Shown: positions 33,901 to 41,788, counted from the first letter of the stretch. The stretch: DNA of 43,904 bases from an uncultured Collinsella sp. (GCA_959605475.1 CAUHFS010000014.1:1-43904); one strand, 5' to 3'. Notes: generated by a model from the sequence alone, not told the origin. Numbers and translations are program-made.

Positions 33901-35321
33901 TGCCCGTTGCGTACGAGACCGCAGACGGTTGCGGCTGCGCATCGTACGCCGTGATTGGCCAGTCCATTGCGGGCTGGGGCGTTATGCCACCAGACGCCAC
34001 GGTACCCCATGCGGTGCCGTGGCCACAACATTCGGGCTTTTTGGCAACCGTCAACGAGCAACTGCAGCATATTACTTGGACGCGAGGAGCATCGGCATTT
34101 GCAACGCAGCCCGTGGGTGCCGCAGGCTGTGGCCCGGCATCGTTTAGCGTAAGCAACAACGGCAGGTGCGTGCTCTATGTAGAGAACACCGATGGCAAGG
34201 TGGGGCAAACCTACGACGAAGAAGGCAACCCGGTAGCAGTGATGGGCAAGCACTTCCGCATCTTCGCCAGCACCTTGGCAGGCGATCTGTTCACGGAGCC
34301 GTTCGTGATGTGCGAGCTGGACCATCCCGTCGATCAGATAACGACATTTTTGACGTCGGGAGGCATGCTCTCCGCGCTCGCCACGCACATTGTGAGCGCG
34401 GAGAAGAGCGAGGCAGAGCTGCACGGCATCGAAGTGCCCTTGGTGGCGTGTGCCACTCCGACGGGCGCGGTCGCTACCTCGGGCGCGGTAGTGCCCGGAG
34501 CAGCAGGCGAATCCTTCATGGTCACGGTGCGAAACGACGGCAACACCTTGCTGACCGCCGGCACGATCGATCTGTACCGAGAGGGTTCCAGTCAGCCGTT
34601 CTCCAGCGCATCCATCGGATTCGACGCGAACGCACGCATGGCTTCGATCTACGATCCAGAACTTGCCGAGGATGCTTCGGCCAACGACATGGCACACGTG
34701 AAGTACGCAGTCGAGACGCTGGGCACACGTTTTGCGACGCACCCGCTGGTTGCCGACAACGGCAACGCCGTGCTGGCACCGGGTTGCACGGCACAGTTCC
34801 GCATGAGCTTCGCCATCCCCGAGAGCTGGAGCGACGAAGTGGGCAAACGCGTAACGCTGTATGCGAAGGCGCGGAATCTGGTGGCGCTCGATCCCGTGAC
34901 GCTCGAGGAAATTCGACCGGGCGCAAACTCGGCGCTGGGTGCCGTGCTGCACGAGCTTCACGTGTCCGATGCGGCATGCGAACGCTCGGAAGTGCAGGTC
35001 GGCGTATGCGACAGCGCGGATACGGCAGGACTTCACGACGCCCCGATGACGGTAGACGGCGATGGTGGCTCGAGTGGCGGCGGTACTGACGAGGGCGACG
35101 GCTCCGGCGGAAGCAGCTCCGGCAGCGGCAAGGACCACGGCAATAACAAGCGCTCCGGAAAAGCGGGCGCGCTTGCGGGCACGGGCGATGTCAACGCTCC
35201 CCTTACGGCAGCCGCTGCAGCACTCGCCACGGCAGGCGCCGGCCTCGTCGCCTACAGCGCCCGCCGCACGGCGCTCGAAACCGACACCGCCAATGAGGTC
35301 AATTCTGATAAGCGTCGCTAG
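30954..35321 (+). CDS. Giant Tat-exported, probably wall-anchored surface protein
   Basis: 1455 residues. The N-terminus MLDRRSLLVAGASSLASIML has a twin-arginine motif and a hydrophobic core, with a cleavage-like AYADEE near residue 42. Residues about 55-125 resemble a carboxypeptidase-regulatory/Cna-B beta sandwich (KNTPITGAQVTLASRYA, TDDEGTAIFEV). The rest is rich in aromatic and beta-type segments, with no catalytic motif recognised. A Gly/Ser/Asp-rich linker (near residues 1370-1400) precedes LAGTGD, a hydrophobic helix and a basic tail, an LPxTG-like sorting signal. The ATG at 30954 (GGGAG upstream) was chosen over 30858. The gene follows a LuxR-type regulator and ends before a bidirectional terminator. 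Confidence 0.85.
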   Translation: MLDRRSLLVAGASSLASIMLPRMPGSENAFLLPFAPTAAYADEEDPFKVLVLSRTMFGVVVVDVANKNTPITGAQVTLASRYAAGKQLTATTDDEGTAIFEVAPLSEGYVDEATLLDAYDFNGGISISMAGYRDVEIPLARIQGGTAITAPTRPLSDGEPYFRQLTFDEWDIQYADATFMAMPADEAANDQPDTHAFTVQAHLPQGGQATLHINKVMPAAGSSTETVTQIGQIKASASGADNLATFTLEDTFLDAASGLLEEGGKLRFMLDYQGKTYTLSSPMAVVTAPAAKAESGSTTIVPTTMDQEVTPFDFPAAFPGIGGNKFTCWMPSFPILFDFSFAGYVLFGGGYKPVGYMNDSGNPDPEYWKKSPRESGAKQANRYLDEMEGKWNQYKRMSAGSGTDPRNTKLLRHHCTPLFTMDIATQLYGSLAYDWVGKTWGNNNDPAYGNIKALFQVRTDLNWTEQFTLGPVPFFLNVNPWVLAKLALAVGAHTHGSGAAFFKNISLDYSNTSGSFTIQIGLAVTFGAGVAGVASSAVRGAASLTLFIGYEKADGHQLPRLRVGADVDVDVILQFVMFKWTTKAWSGSWPTLIDSWNMSVNNGDQYVLQRSELALGGDTPYTLDACFGSAGNIEAGGVPQFIASATIVTNAELLARAEVAATARNVAPTVRDWDRAVTRIELEADSESDDTGQIEHFVHALVENDENAAPMYEYAYIGQATNAVADPNANSAGVSEDERGGIKPSSDNVLFAGVLSEAHMKLAMIAGVECLFRIASVRYGDNGRSRLVVHTKANGTWSAPTPVDFPLGFGEGDVGRDGIFDYDFDVVEYTDGRENQDAYVLLVSGERPAGDNTLFDTASTSGILSVVRLHISNDGVRVISHTSWRSISRGRLQEDGYHCLQCPRITVGKTLVDGRLSGAYLHRRGTTAEKALGSEAEVALECFTLWSDVSGDSLTFRQVLRFPQAPSSIELGEPENINGKMVVPVAYETADGCGCASYAVIGQSIAGWGVMPPDATVPHAVPWPQHSGFLATVNEQLQHITWTRGASAFATQPVGAAGCGPASFSVSNNGRCVLYVENTDGKVGQTYDEEGNPVAVMGKHFRIFASTLAGDLFTEPFVMCELDHPVDQITTFLTSGGMLSALATHIVSAEKSEAELHGIEVPLVACATPTGAVATSGAVVPGAAGESFMVTVRNDGNTLLTAGTIDLYREGSSQPFSSASIGFDANARMASIYDPELAEDASANDMAHVKYAVETLGTRFATHPLVADNGNAVLAPGCTAQFRMSFAIPESWSDEVGKRVTLYAKARNLVALDPVTLEEIRPGANSALGAVLHELHVSDAACERSEVQVGVCDSADTAGLHDAPMTVDGDGGSSGGGTDEGDGSGGSSSGSGKDHGNNKRSGKAGALAGTGDVNAPLTAAAAALATAGAGLVAYSARRTALETDTANEVNSDKRR

Positions 35322-35369
35322 CTTCTAGTTACTTTTGTGAGAGACGCCGACTCGGCTCATCGAACATCA

Positions 35370-35407
35370 AAATGGGCTGGTTCTGGATGCCCAGAGCCAG
35401 CCCATTT
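35370..35407. terminator. Bidirectional terminator hairpin
   Basis: Seventeen-base arms (35370-35386 and 35391-35407; AAATGGGCTGG-TCTGG and complement, one G-T pair) around ATGC, between convergent genes ending at 35321 and 35412. Confidence 0.85.
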
Positions 35408-35411
35408 CGCA

Positions 35412-35996
35412 TTAGATATCGTCAGTGGAGTCGAGTTCTTCCTCAAGCTTGGCACGGCGTCTTTTCGCCGTGAAAAACGTTGCGCACAGGGCAGCAAACG
35501 TGGCCGCGAAAATCGTCGCACCGCAGAACACGCCCGTGGCCAGATTCGCCAACCAAAAGACGCTTTCGAGCGGTACGATCTGCGTCTCAGCGATACAGCG
35601 CATTGCGGCAATAACAAGCGCGAGCGCGGCGCCGCTAAGACCGCTGACAAGCATGAAATATCCAACAGGAAGATGCTCGGTTTGCCCAAAACGATTGGTA
35701 TCGACATAGCCCTTCCGCGTTTGCAGTCCTGCGCAAATCAACATCACGATAACGAGCCACAAATACATGGCTGCCTCGAACGGCGTTGCAAAGCCATGCG
35801 GCATTTCACTGGCGTCGCTGTGAACCCACGCAACCTGTCGAGCTATAAACTGGTAGAAAAAGATCATCAACATGCCAAACGAAAGCAGCACGAAACCAAT
35901 CTTGTAGATCTTCGCGCTCTCAGCCTCCAAGCGCTCATCCTTTGGGCCGGCATATTCACGCCACTTTTGTACGAGCTTTAAATCTTCAAATTTCAT
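35412..35996 (-). CDS. Small membrane protein, DUF6773-like
   Basis: 194 residues with four hydrophobic segments (IGFVLLSFGMLMIFFYQFIA, AMYLWLVIVMLICAGLQ, YFMLVSGLSGAALALVIAAM, TGVFCGATIFAATFAALCAT) and an acidic C-terminus. The N-terminal cytoplasmic part and the GYVDTNRFG motif between TM2 and TM3 resemble the DUF6773-type proteins commonly coded next to small XRE repressors in gut Firmicutes and Actinobacteria. It starts 9 bp after the XRE gene, so the two form an operon. Function unknown; regulation by the XRE protein is likely. Confidence 0.75.
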   Translation of the reverse strand: MKFEDLKLVQKWREYAGPKDERLEAESAKIYKIGFVLLSFGMLMIFFYQFIARQVAWVHSDASEMPHGFATPFEAAMYLWLVIVMLICAGLQTRKGYVDTNRFGQTEHLPVGYFMLVSGLSGAALALVIAAMRCIAETQIVPLESVFWLANLATGVFCGATIFAATFAALCATFFTAKRRRAKLEEELDSTDDI

Positions 35997-36005
35997 AGCG
36001 AACTC

Positions 36006-36236
36006 CTAAAGAGCGTCAGGGTCGACGTCGCTCTCGTCTTCCCAAAACAAGTCGTTCAACGTAACGCGTAGCGCTTTACAGATTGCCACGCACAAATTGA
36101 GCGTGGGGTTGTAGCCGCCCGCCTCGATCAGGCCGATAGTCTGGCGCGTAACGCCCACGGCCTGGGCCAAGTCGGCTTGCGAAAGGCCAGCCGCCGCGCG
36201 CGCCGCCTTCATGCGAAGGTTTTTCTTACCCGGCAT
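36006..36236 (-). CDS. Small XRE-family repressor
   Basis: 76 residues, essentially one helix-turn-helix (RMKAARAAAGLSQADLAQAV, GVTRQTIGLIEAGGYNPTLN, LCVAICKALRVTLNDLF) of the YozG/Cro type with a short acidic tail. The ATG at 36236 has AAAGGAG upstream; the longer frame to 36296 lacks a ribosome site. It heads a two-gene operon with the membrane protein. Three GACAGATAT-type half-sites in its promoter (36258-36324) are the probable operator, suggesting autoregulation. Confidence 0.88.
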   Translation of the reverse strand: MPGKKNLRMKAARAAAGLSQADLAQAVGVTRQTIGLIEAGGYNPTLNLCVAICKALRVTLNDLFWEDESDVDPDAL

Positions 36237-36257
36237 GGAGCTCCTTTCGTAAATGTG

Positions 36258-36324
36258 GACAGATATCCGTTGCAACATGACAGAAATATATTGCATCCAT
36301 CAGAAGATGTCAACTATATCTGTC
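36258..36324 (-). promoter_or_regulatory. Operator half-sites of the XRE repressor
   Basis: Three related sites: GACAGATATCCGTTG (36258-36272), GACAGAAATATATTG (36279-36293, 21 bp, or two helical turns, from the first) and the inverted CAACTATATCTGTC (36311-36324). They span the region just upstream of the XRE start codon. The sites are seen; binding is inferred. Confidence 0.55.
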
Positions 36325-36327
36325 ATT

Positions 36328-36578
36328 ATGGAAATCATGTTCGTCATCGCCATACGGCACAGCGATTTCGATTCGCTTTTCAATCTTACTCGGGCAGAAC
36401 CGAGTCGGAAGGAACCGAGTAAGTGGGACTTCGGCAGGGAGCGTGAACTCGCCCGCATTAAGAAGACGCTCAAGGCGCCCTCCTAGAAAGCGAAGTGCCG
36501 TCCTATCTCAGCGCCGAGACCTCAAAGACGACCAACGCCAGCGAAGTATTCGGGGCTCTCGCACATGGCTACTCATAA
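36328..36578 (+). pseudogene. Possible frameshifted gene remnant
   Basis: From ATG 36328 one frame reads MEIMFVIAIRHSDFDSLFNL and later WDFGRERELARIKK before a TAG at about 36484. A different frame continues protein-like as EDAQGALLESEVPSYLSAET, then a further stretch ending FGALAHGYS and TAA at 36576. Joining the frames near 36462 gives one coherent peptide, which suggests a frameshift. No family is recognised. The rest of the 36237-36660 gap holds only the XRE operator. Confidence 0.25.
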
Positions 36579-36660
36579 TCGATGCCCGCGGCATGACCAA
36601 CGCGCACGCCAATAACCGGATTTGCCGGAACCATGCGTGCCCCATCGTTTAATAGCTCCG

Positions 36661-37221
36661 TTATTGTTCGATGATCTTCTTGACGGCCGCGGGAACGCCT
36701 GCCGCCATCACGTTGTCCGGAAGGTCTTCCGTCACAACACTTCCCGCAGCGATAACGCAGCCGCTGCCGATGGTAACCCCCTGGAGTACGGACACGTTCG
36801 CACCAAACCAGCAATTATCGCCAACAACAATGGGCAGAGCCCTCTCGAGACCCAAGTTGCGCTCTTTTGCCCCAAGGGGATGCGAAGCGGTATAGAAGCC
36901 GCAAAACGGCCCAATAAACACGTTGTCACCAAAGGTAATAAAACCACCGTCCATAAAGTAGCAGCCATGGTTCACAAAGCAGCCGTCGCCAAAGGTTGTC
37001 TTGTCCCCGTAGTCAAAGTAGACAGGCGAAAGGACCGTCAGCCCCGCCGGAAGATCGGTATCGAGCAAGGTTTTTAGGGCGTCAATCTGCGCGTTGCTTC
37101 CGGGTTTTCCCATATTGAAGTCATAGCAGAGCTCCTCTGCCCTCGCCCGTTTTGCCAGAAGCTCCTCGTCAAAGTTGGCATCATGCCACTCCCCGCGCTC
37201 CATCTTCTCTTTCTCGGTCAC
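36661..37221 (-). CDS. Hexapeptide-repeat acetyltransferase (maltose/galactoside O-acetyltransferase type)
   Basis: 186 residues. N-terminal helical mac domain (KEKMERGEWHDANFDEELLA, KRARAEELCYDFN) and a left-handed beta helix with hexapeptides (FGDGCFVNHGCYFM, FGDNVFIGPFCGFYTASHPL, VGDNCWFGANVSVLQGVTIG). H114 in YTASHPL is the expected catalytic histidine; the family moves acetyl from acetyl-CoA to sugars. The start is a GTG at 37221 with AAGGGGG seven bases upstream; a longer frame to 37266 has no ribosome site. It is divergent from the topoisomerase pair, with the LexA-like box between them. Confidence 0.88.
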   Translation of the reverse strand: MTEKEKMERGEWHDANFDEELLAKRARAEELCYDFNMGKPGSNAQIDALKTLLDTDLPAGLTVLSPVYFDYGDKTTFGDGCFVNHGCYFMDGGFITFGDNVFIGPFCGFYTASHPLGAKERNLGLERALPIVVGDNCWFGANVSVLQGVTIGSGCVIAAGSVVTEDLPDNVMAAGVPAAVKKIIEQ

Positions 37222-37295
37222 TGTGAGCCCCCTTAATAAAAACATTTGTGGCGGCAATTCTATCATTTGATAATCCGTCAGTTTCCATACCGATA

Positions 37296-37311
37296 ACGAA
37301 CGCGCGTTCGA
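37296..37311. promoter_or_regulatory. LexA-box-like palindrome (SOS box candidate)
   Basis: ACGAACGCGCGTTCGA contains the perfect 14-bp palindrome CGAAC-GCGC-GTTCG. It matches the actinobacterial SOS box TCGAAC-N4-GTTCGA at 15 of 16 positions. It lies 99 bp before the topoisomerase start and 75 bp before the acetyltransferase start. Only the sequence match is seen; LexA control is inferred. Confidence 0.5.
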
Positions 37312-37326
37312 TGGATTTCGTGTTGG

Positions 37327-37355
37327 TTGGAATCGCCCAAGGGCTGGGCTATGCT
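37327..37355 (+). promoter_or_regulatory. Predicted promoter of the topoisomerase operon
   Basis: TTGGAA (37327-37332) and TATGCT (37350-37355) are separated by 17 bases, about 55 bp before the ATG at 37410. The LexA-like box ends 15 bp upstream of the -35. Confidence 0.4.
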
Positions 37356-37409
37356 ACCTTGACTATCTATATGACTAAAACGCAGCAAAGGAGCACCGAG
37401 AGAGCGAGT

Positions 37410-39407
37410 ATGGCAAAAAACACCGCAAACTATGGTAACGACAGTATCCGCCAGCTCAAGGACGAGGAACGCGTACGCCTGCGCCCTGCCGTTATCTTTG
37501 GCTCGGACGGACTCGATGGCTGCGCACACGCTGCCTTCGAGATTCTGTCCAACGCCGTTGACGAGGCGCGCCAGGGCTACGGCAAGCTCATCACCCTTAC
37601 CGCCTTTCGCGATGGCTCCATTCAGGTAGAGGACAACGGCCGCGGCTGCCCGCTCGACTGGAACCCTTCCGAGAAGCGCTTTAACTGGGAGCTCGTCTTT
37701 TGCGAGCTCTACGCCGGCGGCAAATACAACAACAACCAGGGCGGCGACTACGACTTCTCGCTCGGTACCAACGGCCTAGGCTCGTGCGCGACCCAGTACG
37801 CCTCCGAGTACATGGACGTCACGGTTTGGCGCGACGGCAACAAGTACTCCCTGCACTTTAAGAAGGGCAAGGTCGTCGGCGCCAAAAAGAAGGCACTCGA
37901 GATTGAACCCAGCGACGAGGACCGCACCGGCACCACCATCAAGTGGCGTCCCGATCTTGAGGTCTTTACCTCCATCAGCATTCCCCACGATTGGTATCGC
38001 GAGACCATGCGCCGCCAGGCCGTGGTCAACGCCAACGTGACCTTCCGCCTGCGCATCGAGGGCGACGATGGCGAGTTTTCCGAAGAGGATTTTTGCTATC
38101 CCAAGGGCATCGAGGACTACGTGCTCGAGAAGGTCGGTACCGACTACCTCACCGAGCCCTTCTTTATCGAGGCCGACCGTCGCGGCCGCGATCGCGAGGA
38201 CCTGCCCGACTACAACGTGAAGATTACCGCGTGCATGTGCTTCTCACGCACCTTCATGATGCAGGAGTACTACCACAACTCATCATGGCTCGAGAACGGC
38301 GGCTCACCCGAGAAAGCGGCTCGTAGCGCTTTGACCAGCGCCATCGATGCCTACATTAAGCAACAGGGCAAATACAACAAAAACGAGAGCGGTATTAAGT
38401 GGCAAGACGTCCAGGACTGCCTGGTGCTGGTGACCAACTGCTTCTCCACCCAGACGTCCTATGAAAACCAGACTAAGAAGGCCATCAACAACCGCTTTAT
38501 CCAGCAGGCCATGACGGCCTTCTTTAAGGAGCGCCTCTCGACTTACCTGATCGAGAACAAAGACGCTGCCAACAAGATCATGGAGCAGGTGCTCATCAAC
38601 AAGCGCTCGCGCGAGAACGCCGAGAAGACGCGTCAGAGCATCAAGACCAACCTTCAGCAGAAGACCGACATGGCCAACCGCGTGCAGAAGTTCATCGACT
38701 GCCGCTCCAAGGACAAGAGCCGCCGCGAGATCTACATCGTAGAGGGCGACTCGGCAGCAGGCGCCATTCGCACCTCGCGCGATGCCGAGTTCCAGGGTGT
38801 TATGCCCGTCCGCGGCAAGATCCTCAACTGCCTAAAGGAGGACTATCCGCGCATCTTTAAGTCCGACATCATCATGGACCTCATGCGCGTGCTGGGCTGC
38901 GGTGTGGAGATCAAGGACAAGCGCATCAAGAACCTTGGCGCCTTTGACCTGGACAACCTCAACTGGAACAAGGTCATCATCTGTACGGACGCCGACGTCG
39001 ACGGTTATCACATCCGCACGCTCGTGCTCACCATGCTCTATCGTCTGGTGCCCACGCTCATCGACGAGGGTTACGTGTATATCGCCGAGTCGCCGCTCTA
39101 CGAGATCAATTGCAAAGAAAAGACCTACTTTGCCTACACCGAGCTCGAGAAGAACGGCATCCTCAAAGAGATTGGCGACCAGAAGTGCTCCATCAACCGC
39201 TCCAAGGGTCTTGGTGAGAACGATCCGGACATGATGTGGCTCACTACCATGAACCCCGAGACGCGTCGTCTGATCAAGGTGGAGCCCGAGGACGTCACCA
39301 AGATGGAAACCATGTTCAACCTGTTGCTGGGCAACGACGAGGCGGGCCGCAAGCGCCATATCTCGGAGCACGGCAAGGAATACCTGGACCAGTTGGACCT
39401 GCAGTAG
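37410..39407 (+). CDS. Divergent type IIA topoisomerase B subunit (ParE/GyrB-like)
   Basis: 665 residues. GHKL ATPase near the N-terminus: AAFEILSNAVDEARQGYG (catalytic E44 region), VEDNGRGCP and SLGTNGLGS. Transducer region to about 430, then Toprim with IVEGDSAAGAIRTSRDAEFQ and ICTDADVDGYHIRTLVLTML, ending INRSKGLGEND. The canonical GyrB transducer loop NTxEGGTH is replaced by HNSSWLENGGSPEKA, and EGDSAGGSAKQGRDR by EGDSAAGAIRTSRDA. It is therefore not the standard GyrB or ParE but a separate branch. The ATG at 37410 was chosen; an earlier frame has no ribosome site. The A subunit follows after 45 bp. It would cleave and pass DNA with its partner. Confidence 0.88.
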   Translation: MAKNTANYGNDSIRQLKDEERVRLRPAVIFGSDGLDGCAHAAFEILSNAVDEARQGYGKLITLTAFRDGSIQVEDNGRGCPLDWNPSEKRFNWELVFCELYAGGKYNNNQGGDYDFSLGTNGLGSCATQYASEYMDVTVWRDGNKYSLHFKKGKVVGAKKKALEIEPSDEDRTGTTIKWRPDLEVFTSISIPHDWYRETMRRQAVVNANVTFRLRIEGDDGEFSEEDFCYPKGIEDYVLEKVGTDYLTEPFFIEADRRGRDREDLPDYNVKITACMCFSRTFMMQEYYHNSSWLENGGSPEKAARSALTSAIDAYIKQQGKYNKNESGIKWQDVQDCLVLVTNCFSTQTSYENQTKKAINNRFIQQAMTAFFKERLSTYLIENKDAANKIMEQVLINKRSRENAEKTRQSIKTNLQQKTDMANRVQKFIDCRSKDKSRREIYIVEGDSAAGAIRTSRDAEFQGVMPVRGKILNCLKEDYPRIFKSDIIMDLMRVLGCGVEIKDKRIKNLGAFDLDNLNWNKVIICTDADVDGYHIRTLVLTMLYRLVPTLIDEGYVYIAESPLYEINCKEKTYFAYTELEKNGILKEIGDQKCSINRSKGLGENDPDMMWLTTMNPETRRLIKVEPEDVTKMETMFNLLLGNDEAGRKRHISEHGKEYLDQLDLQ

Positions 39408-39452
39408 CAGCAAATCGATAACGACGGCCCTTAAGAAGTTCAAGAGGATATC

Positions 39453-41693
39453 GTGGCAAAGAAGAAGACGAAGAACCAGCCGAAGAAAAAGCAGGTCAAC
39501 GCCGAGAACGTCATCGGCCTGCACTCCGAGGTCACCGACCAGCCGATCACGCAGACGCTCGAGGTCAACTACATGCCCTACGCCATGAGCGTCAACGTCT
39601 CGCGTGCGTTCCCCGAGATCGACGGCTTTAAGCCCTCGCACCGCAAGCTGCTCTACACCATGTACAAGATGGGTCTGCTCAAGGGCGAACGCCAGAAGAG
39701 CGCCAACATCGTGGGCCAGACCATGAAGCTCAACCCGCATGGCGACGCCGCAATCTACGAGACGATGGTGCGCCTGGCCACCGGCAACGAGGCACTGCTT
39801 GCCCCCTTCGTGGAGTCGAAGGGCAACTTTGGCAAGTACTATTCGGGCGACCTGAGCTACGCCGCCTCGCGTTACACCGAGGCCAAGCTCTCCCCCATCA
39901 GCGCCGAGATCTTCAAGGACATCGACAAGGACCCGGTCGACTTCGTCGACAGCTACGACGGCGCCATGAAGGAGCCGCGCCTGCTGCCCACCACGTTCCC
40001 CAATATCCTCGTCTCAGCCAACAAGGGCATCGGCGTCGCCATGGCGTCCGATATCTGCGGCTTCAACCTCAACGAGGTCTGCACTGCCACAATGCACTAC
40101 CTGCAGAACCCCGACTGCGACCTGCTCGAGTACATGCCCATGCCCGACTTCTCGACCGGCGGCGAGATCATCTACCGCCGCGAGGAGATGGAAAAGATCG
40201 TCGAGACCGGCCTTGGCAGCTTCCAGATTCGCTCCCGCTGGCGCTGGATCCCCGAAGAGCGCATCATCGAGGTCTACGAGATTCCCTACACCACCAAGAC
40301 CGATGTCATCATCGAGCGCATCGTCAAGCTCTCCAAAGAGGGTAAGGTCAAGGAGATCGCAGACATTCGCGACGAGACCGACCTCTCGGGCCTGCGCATC
40401 GCCATCGACCTTAAGCGCGGTGTCGACCCCGACAAGCTCATGGCCAAGCTCTATCGCTCAACCACGCTGCAGGATTCGTTCTCGTGCAACTTCAACGTGC
40501 TCGTCGACGGCTATCCCCGTGTTATGGGCGTGCGCCAGATTCTGCACGAGTGGGTCAAATGGCGTATTGAGTCCACGCGTCGCCGCATCAACTTTGACCT
40601 AGGCAAAAAGTCCGAGCGCCTGCACCTGCTGCACGGCCTCGAGGCGATTCTGCTCGACATTGACAAGGCCATTGCCATCATCCGCGGCACCAAGCTCGAG
40701 GCCGAAGTCGTGCCCAACCTCATGAAGGGTTTCGACATCGACGAGACCCAGGCCGAGTTTGTTGCCGAACTTAAGCTCCGCAACATCAACGAGGAGTACA
40801 TCCTCAACCGCACCAAGGACATCGCCAAGCTTGAGGGCGAGATTGCCGAGCTTGAGGAGATCCTCTCCAGCGAGGAGAACATCAAGAAGGTCATCAGCGA
40901 CGAGCTGGCAGCGGTCAACAAGAAATATGTAATGCCGCGCCGCACGGGCAGGATTGAGCCCCACGAGGTCATCGAGGTAAGCCTGGAGCCTGAGGTCGAG
41001 GAGTATCCGGTTACCATCATGCTCTCGCGCGATGGCTACCTTAAGAAGATGACGGACCGTGTGCTCAAGAAGGCGACCACGCTCAAGTACAAGGACGGCG
41101 ACAAACCCTTTATCGAGTTCCCGTCCTCCAACACCCACGAGCTGCTGGTCTTTACCAACAAGAGCCAGGTGTACAAGTGCAAGGTCGCAGCATTTGAGGA
41201 CACCAAGTCGGCCCAGCTGGGCTCGTACCTGCCGACCGATCTTGAGATGGAACCTGACGAGAGTGTCATCTGGGTCATCGACCCCGAGGACTACAAGGCC
41301 GATGTGCTGTTTGTCTTTGAGAACGGCCGCGTGGCGCGCGTCGCGCTTTCTGGATACGTCACCAAAACCAACCGCAAGCGCCTCAAGAACGCCATCTACG
41401 GTGGCAGCAAGCTGCTGTATGCCCAGGTGCTCAAGGAAGATCGCGACATCGCACTGGTCTCAAGCGACTATCGTTTGATGAACTTCAACACGTCGTTGCT
41501 CAAGACCAAGACGACCACCAACACGCAGGGCGTCCAGGCCTTTACGGCCAAGAAGGGCCGCTCGGTCACCACCGTCGGCACAACCGAGGAGATCCTCGGC
41601 GCCGGCGTCTCCGCCGAGAAGTTCACCGCGCAGAGCCTGCCTTCTGCCGGTGCCCTCATGAAGGAAAACGACATGCCGAGCCTGTTTGACTAG
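39453..41693 (+). CDS. Divergent type IIA topoisomerase A subunit (ParC/GyrA-like)
   Basis: 746 residues, GTG start with AAGAGGATATC upstream. A lysine-rich N-terminal tail precedes the winged-helix/tower core: FKPSHRKLLYTMYKMGLLKG, LNPHGDAAIYETMVRLAT, and catalytic Y141 in SYAASRYTEAKLSPIS. At the quinolone-determining positions the usual HGDSAxYD reads HGDAAIYE, so Ser is Ala99 and Asp is Glu103. The coiled-coil gate (EYILNRTKDIAKLEGEIAEL) is followed by a short pinwheel C-terminus with no GyrA box (QRRGGKG), which favours decatenation over supercoiling. It is paired with the preceding ATPase subunit. Confidence 0.88.
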   Translation: MAKKKTKNQPKKKQVNAENVIGLHSEVTDQPITQTLEVNYMPYAMSVNVSRAFPEIDGFKPSHRKLLYTMYKMGLLKGERQKSANIVGQTMKLNPHGDAAIYETMVRLATGNEALLAPFVESKGNFGKYYSGDLSYAASRYTEAKLSPISAEIFKDIDKDPVDFVDSYDGAMKEPRLLPTTFPNILVSANKGIGVAMASDICGFNLNEVCTATMHYLQNPDCDLLEYMPMPDFSTGGEIIYRREEMEKIVETGLGSFQIRSRWRWIPEERIIEVYEIPYTTKTDVIIERIVKLSKEGKVKEIADIRDETDLSGLRIAIDLKRGVDPDKLMAKLYRSTTLQDSFSCNFNVLVDGYPRVMGVRQILHEWVKWRIESTRRRINFDLGKKSERLHLLHGLEAILLDIDKAIAIIRGTKLEAEVVPNLMKGFDIDETQAEFVAELKLRNINEEYILNRTKDIAKLEGEIAELEEILSSEENIKKVISDELAAVNKKYVMPRRTGRIEPHEVIEVSLEPEVEEYPVTIMLSRDGYLKKMTDRVLKKATTLKYKDGDKPFIEFPSSNTHELLVFTNKSQVYKCKVAAFEDTKSAQLGSYLPTDLEMEPDESVIWVIDPEDYKADVLFVFENGRVARVALSGYVTKTNRKRLKNAIYGGSKLLYAQVLKEDRDIALVSSDYRLMNFNTSLLKTKTTTNTQGVQAFTAKKGRSVTTVGTTEEILGAGVSAEKFTAQSLPSAGALMKENDMPSLFD

Positions 41694-41729
41694 AACGACG
41701 GCAACGAGATCGTTAGATACTTCGCAAAG

Positions 41730-41778
41730 CGACGAGGCCCGGAACGCAACGGCATTGCGCCCGGGACTCGTCGTTTTT
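41730..41778 (+). terminator. Rho-independent terminator of the topoisomerase operon
   Basis: CGACGAGGCCCGG (41730-41742) pairs with CCGGGACTCGTCG (41761-41773) with one mismatch, an inner GCAA/TTGC stem, and a TTTTTC tail, 36 bp after the A-subunit stop codon. Confidence 0.85.
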
Positions 41779-41788
41779 CTTCTCAACT

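Noticed and set aside
33156..35138. 660-codon open frame on the minus strand
   Set aside because: It is the antisense shadow of the surface protein gene; GC-biased codons keep the frame open and the peptide has no coherent domain.
38832..39740. 302-codon minus-strand frame across the topoisomerase junction
   Set aside because: Leu/Val/Asp-rich shadow of the real coding strand; it spans two genuine genes.
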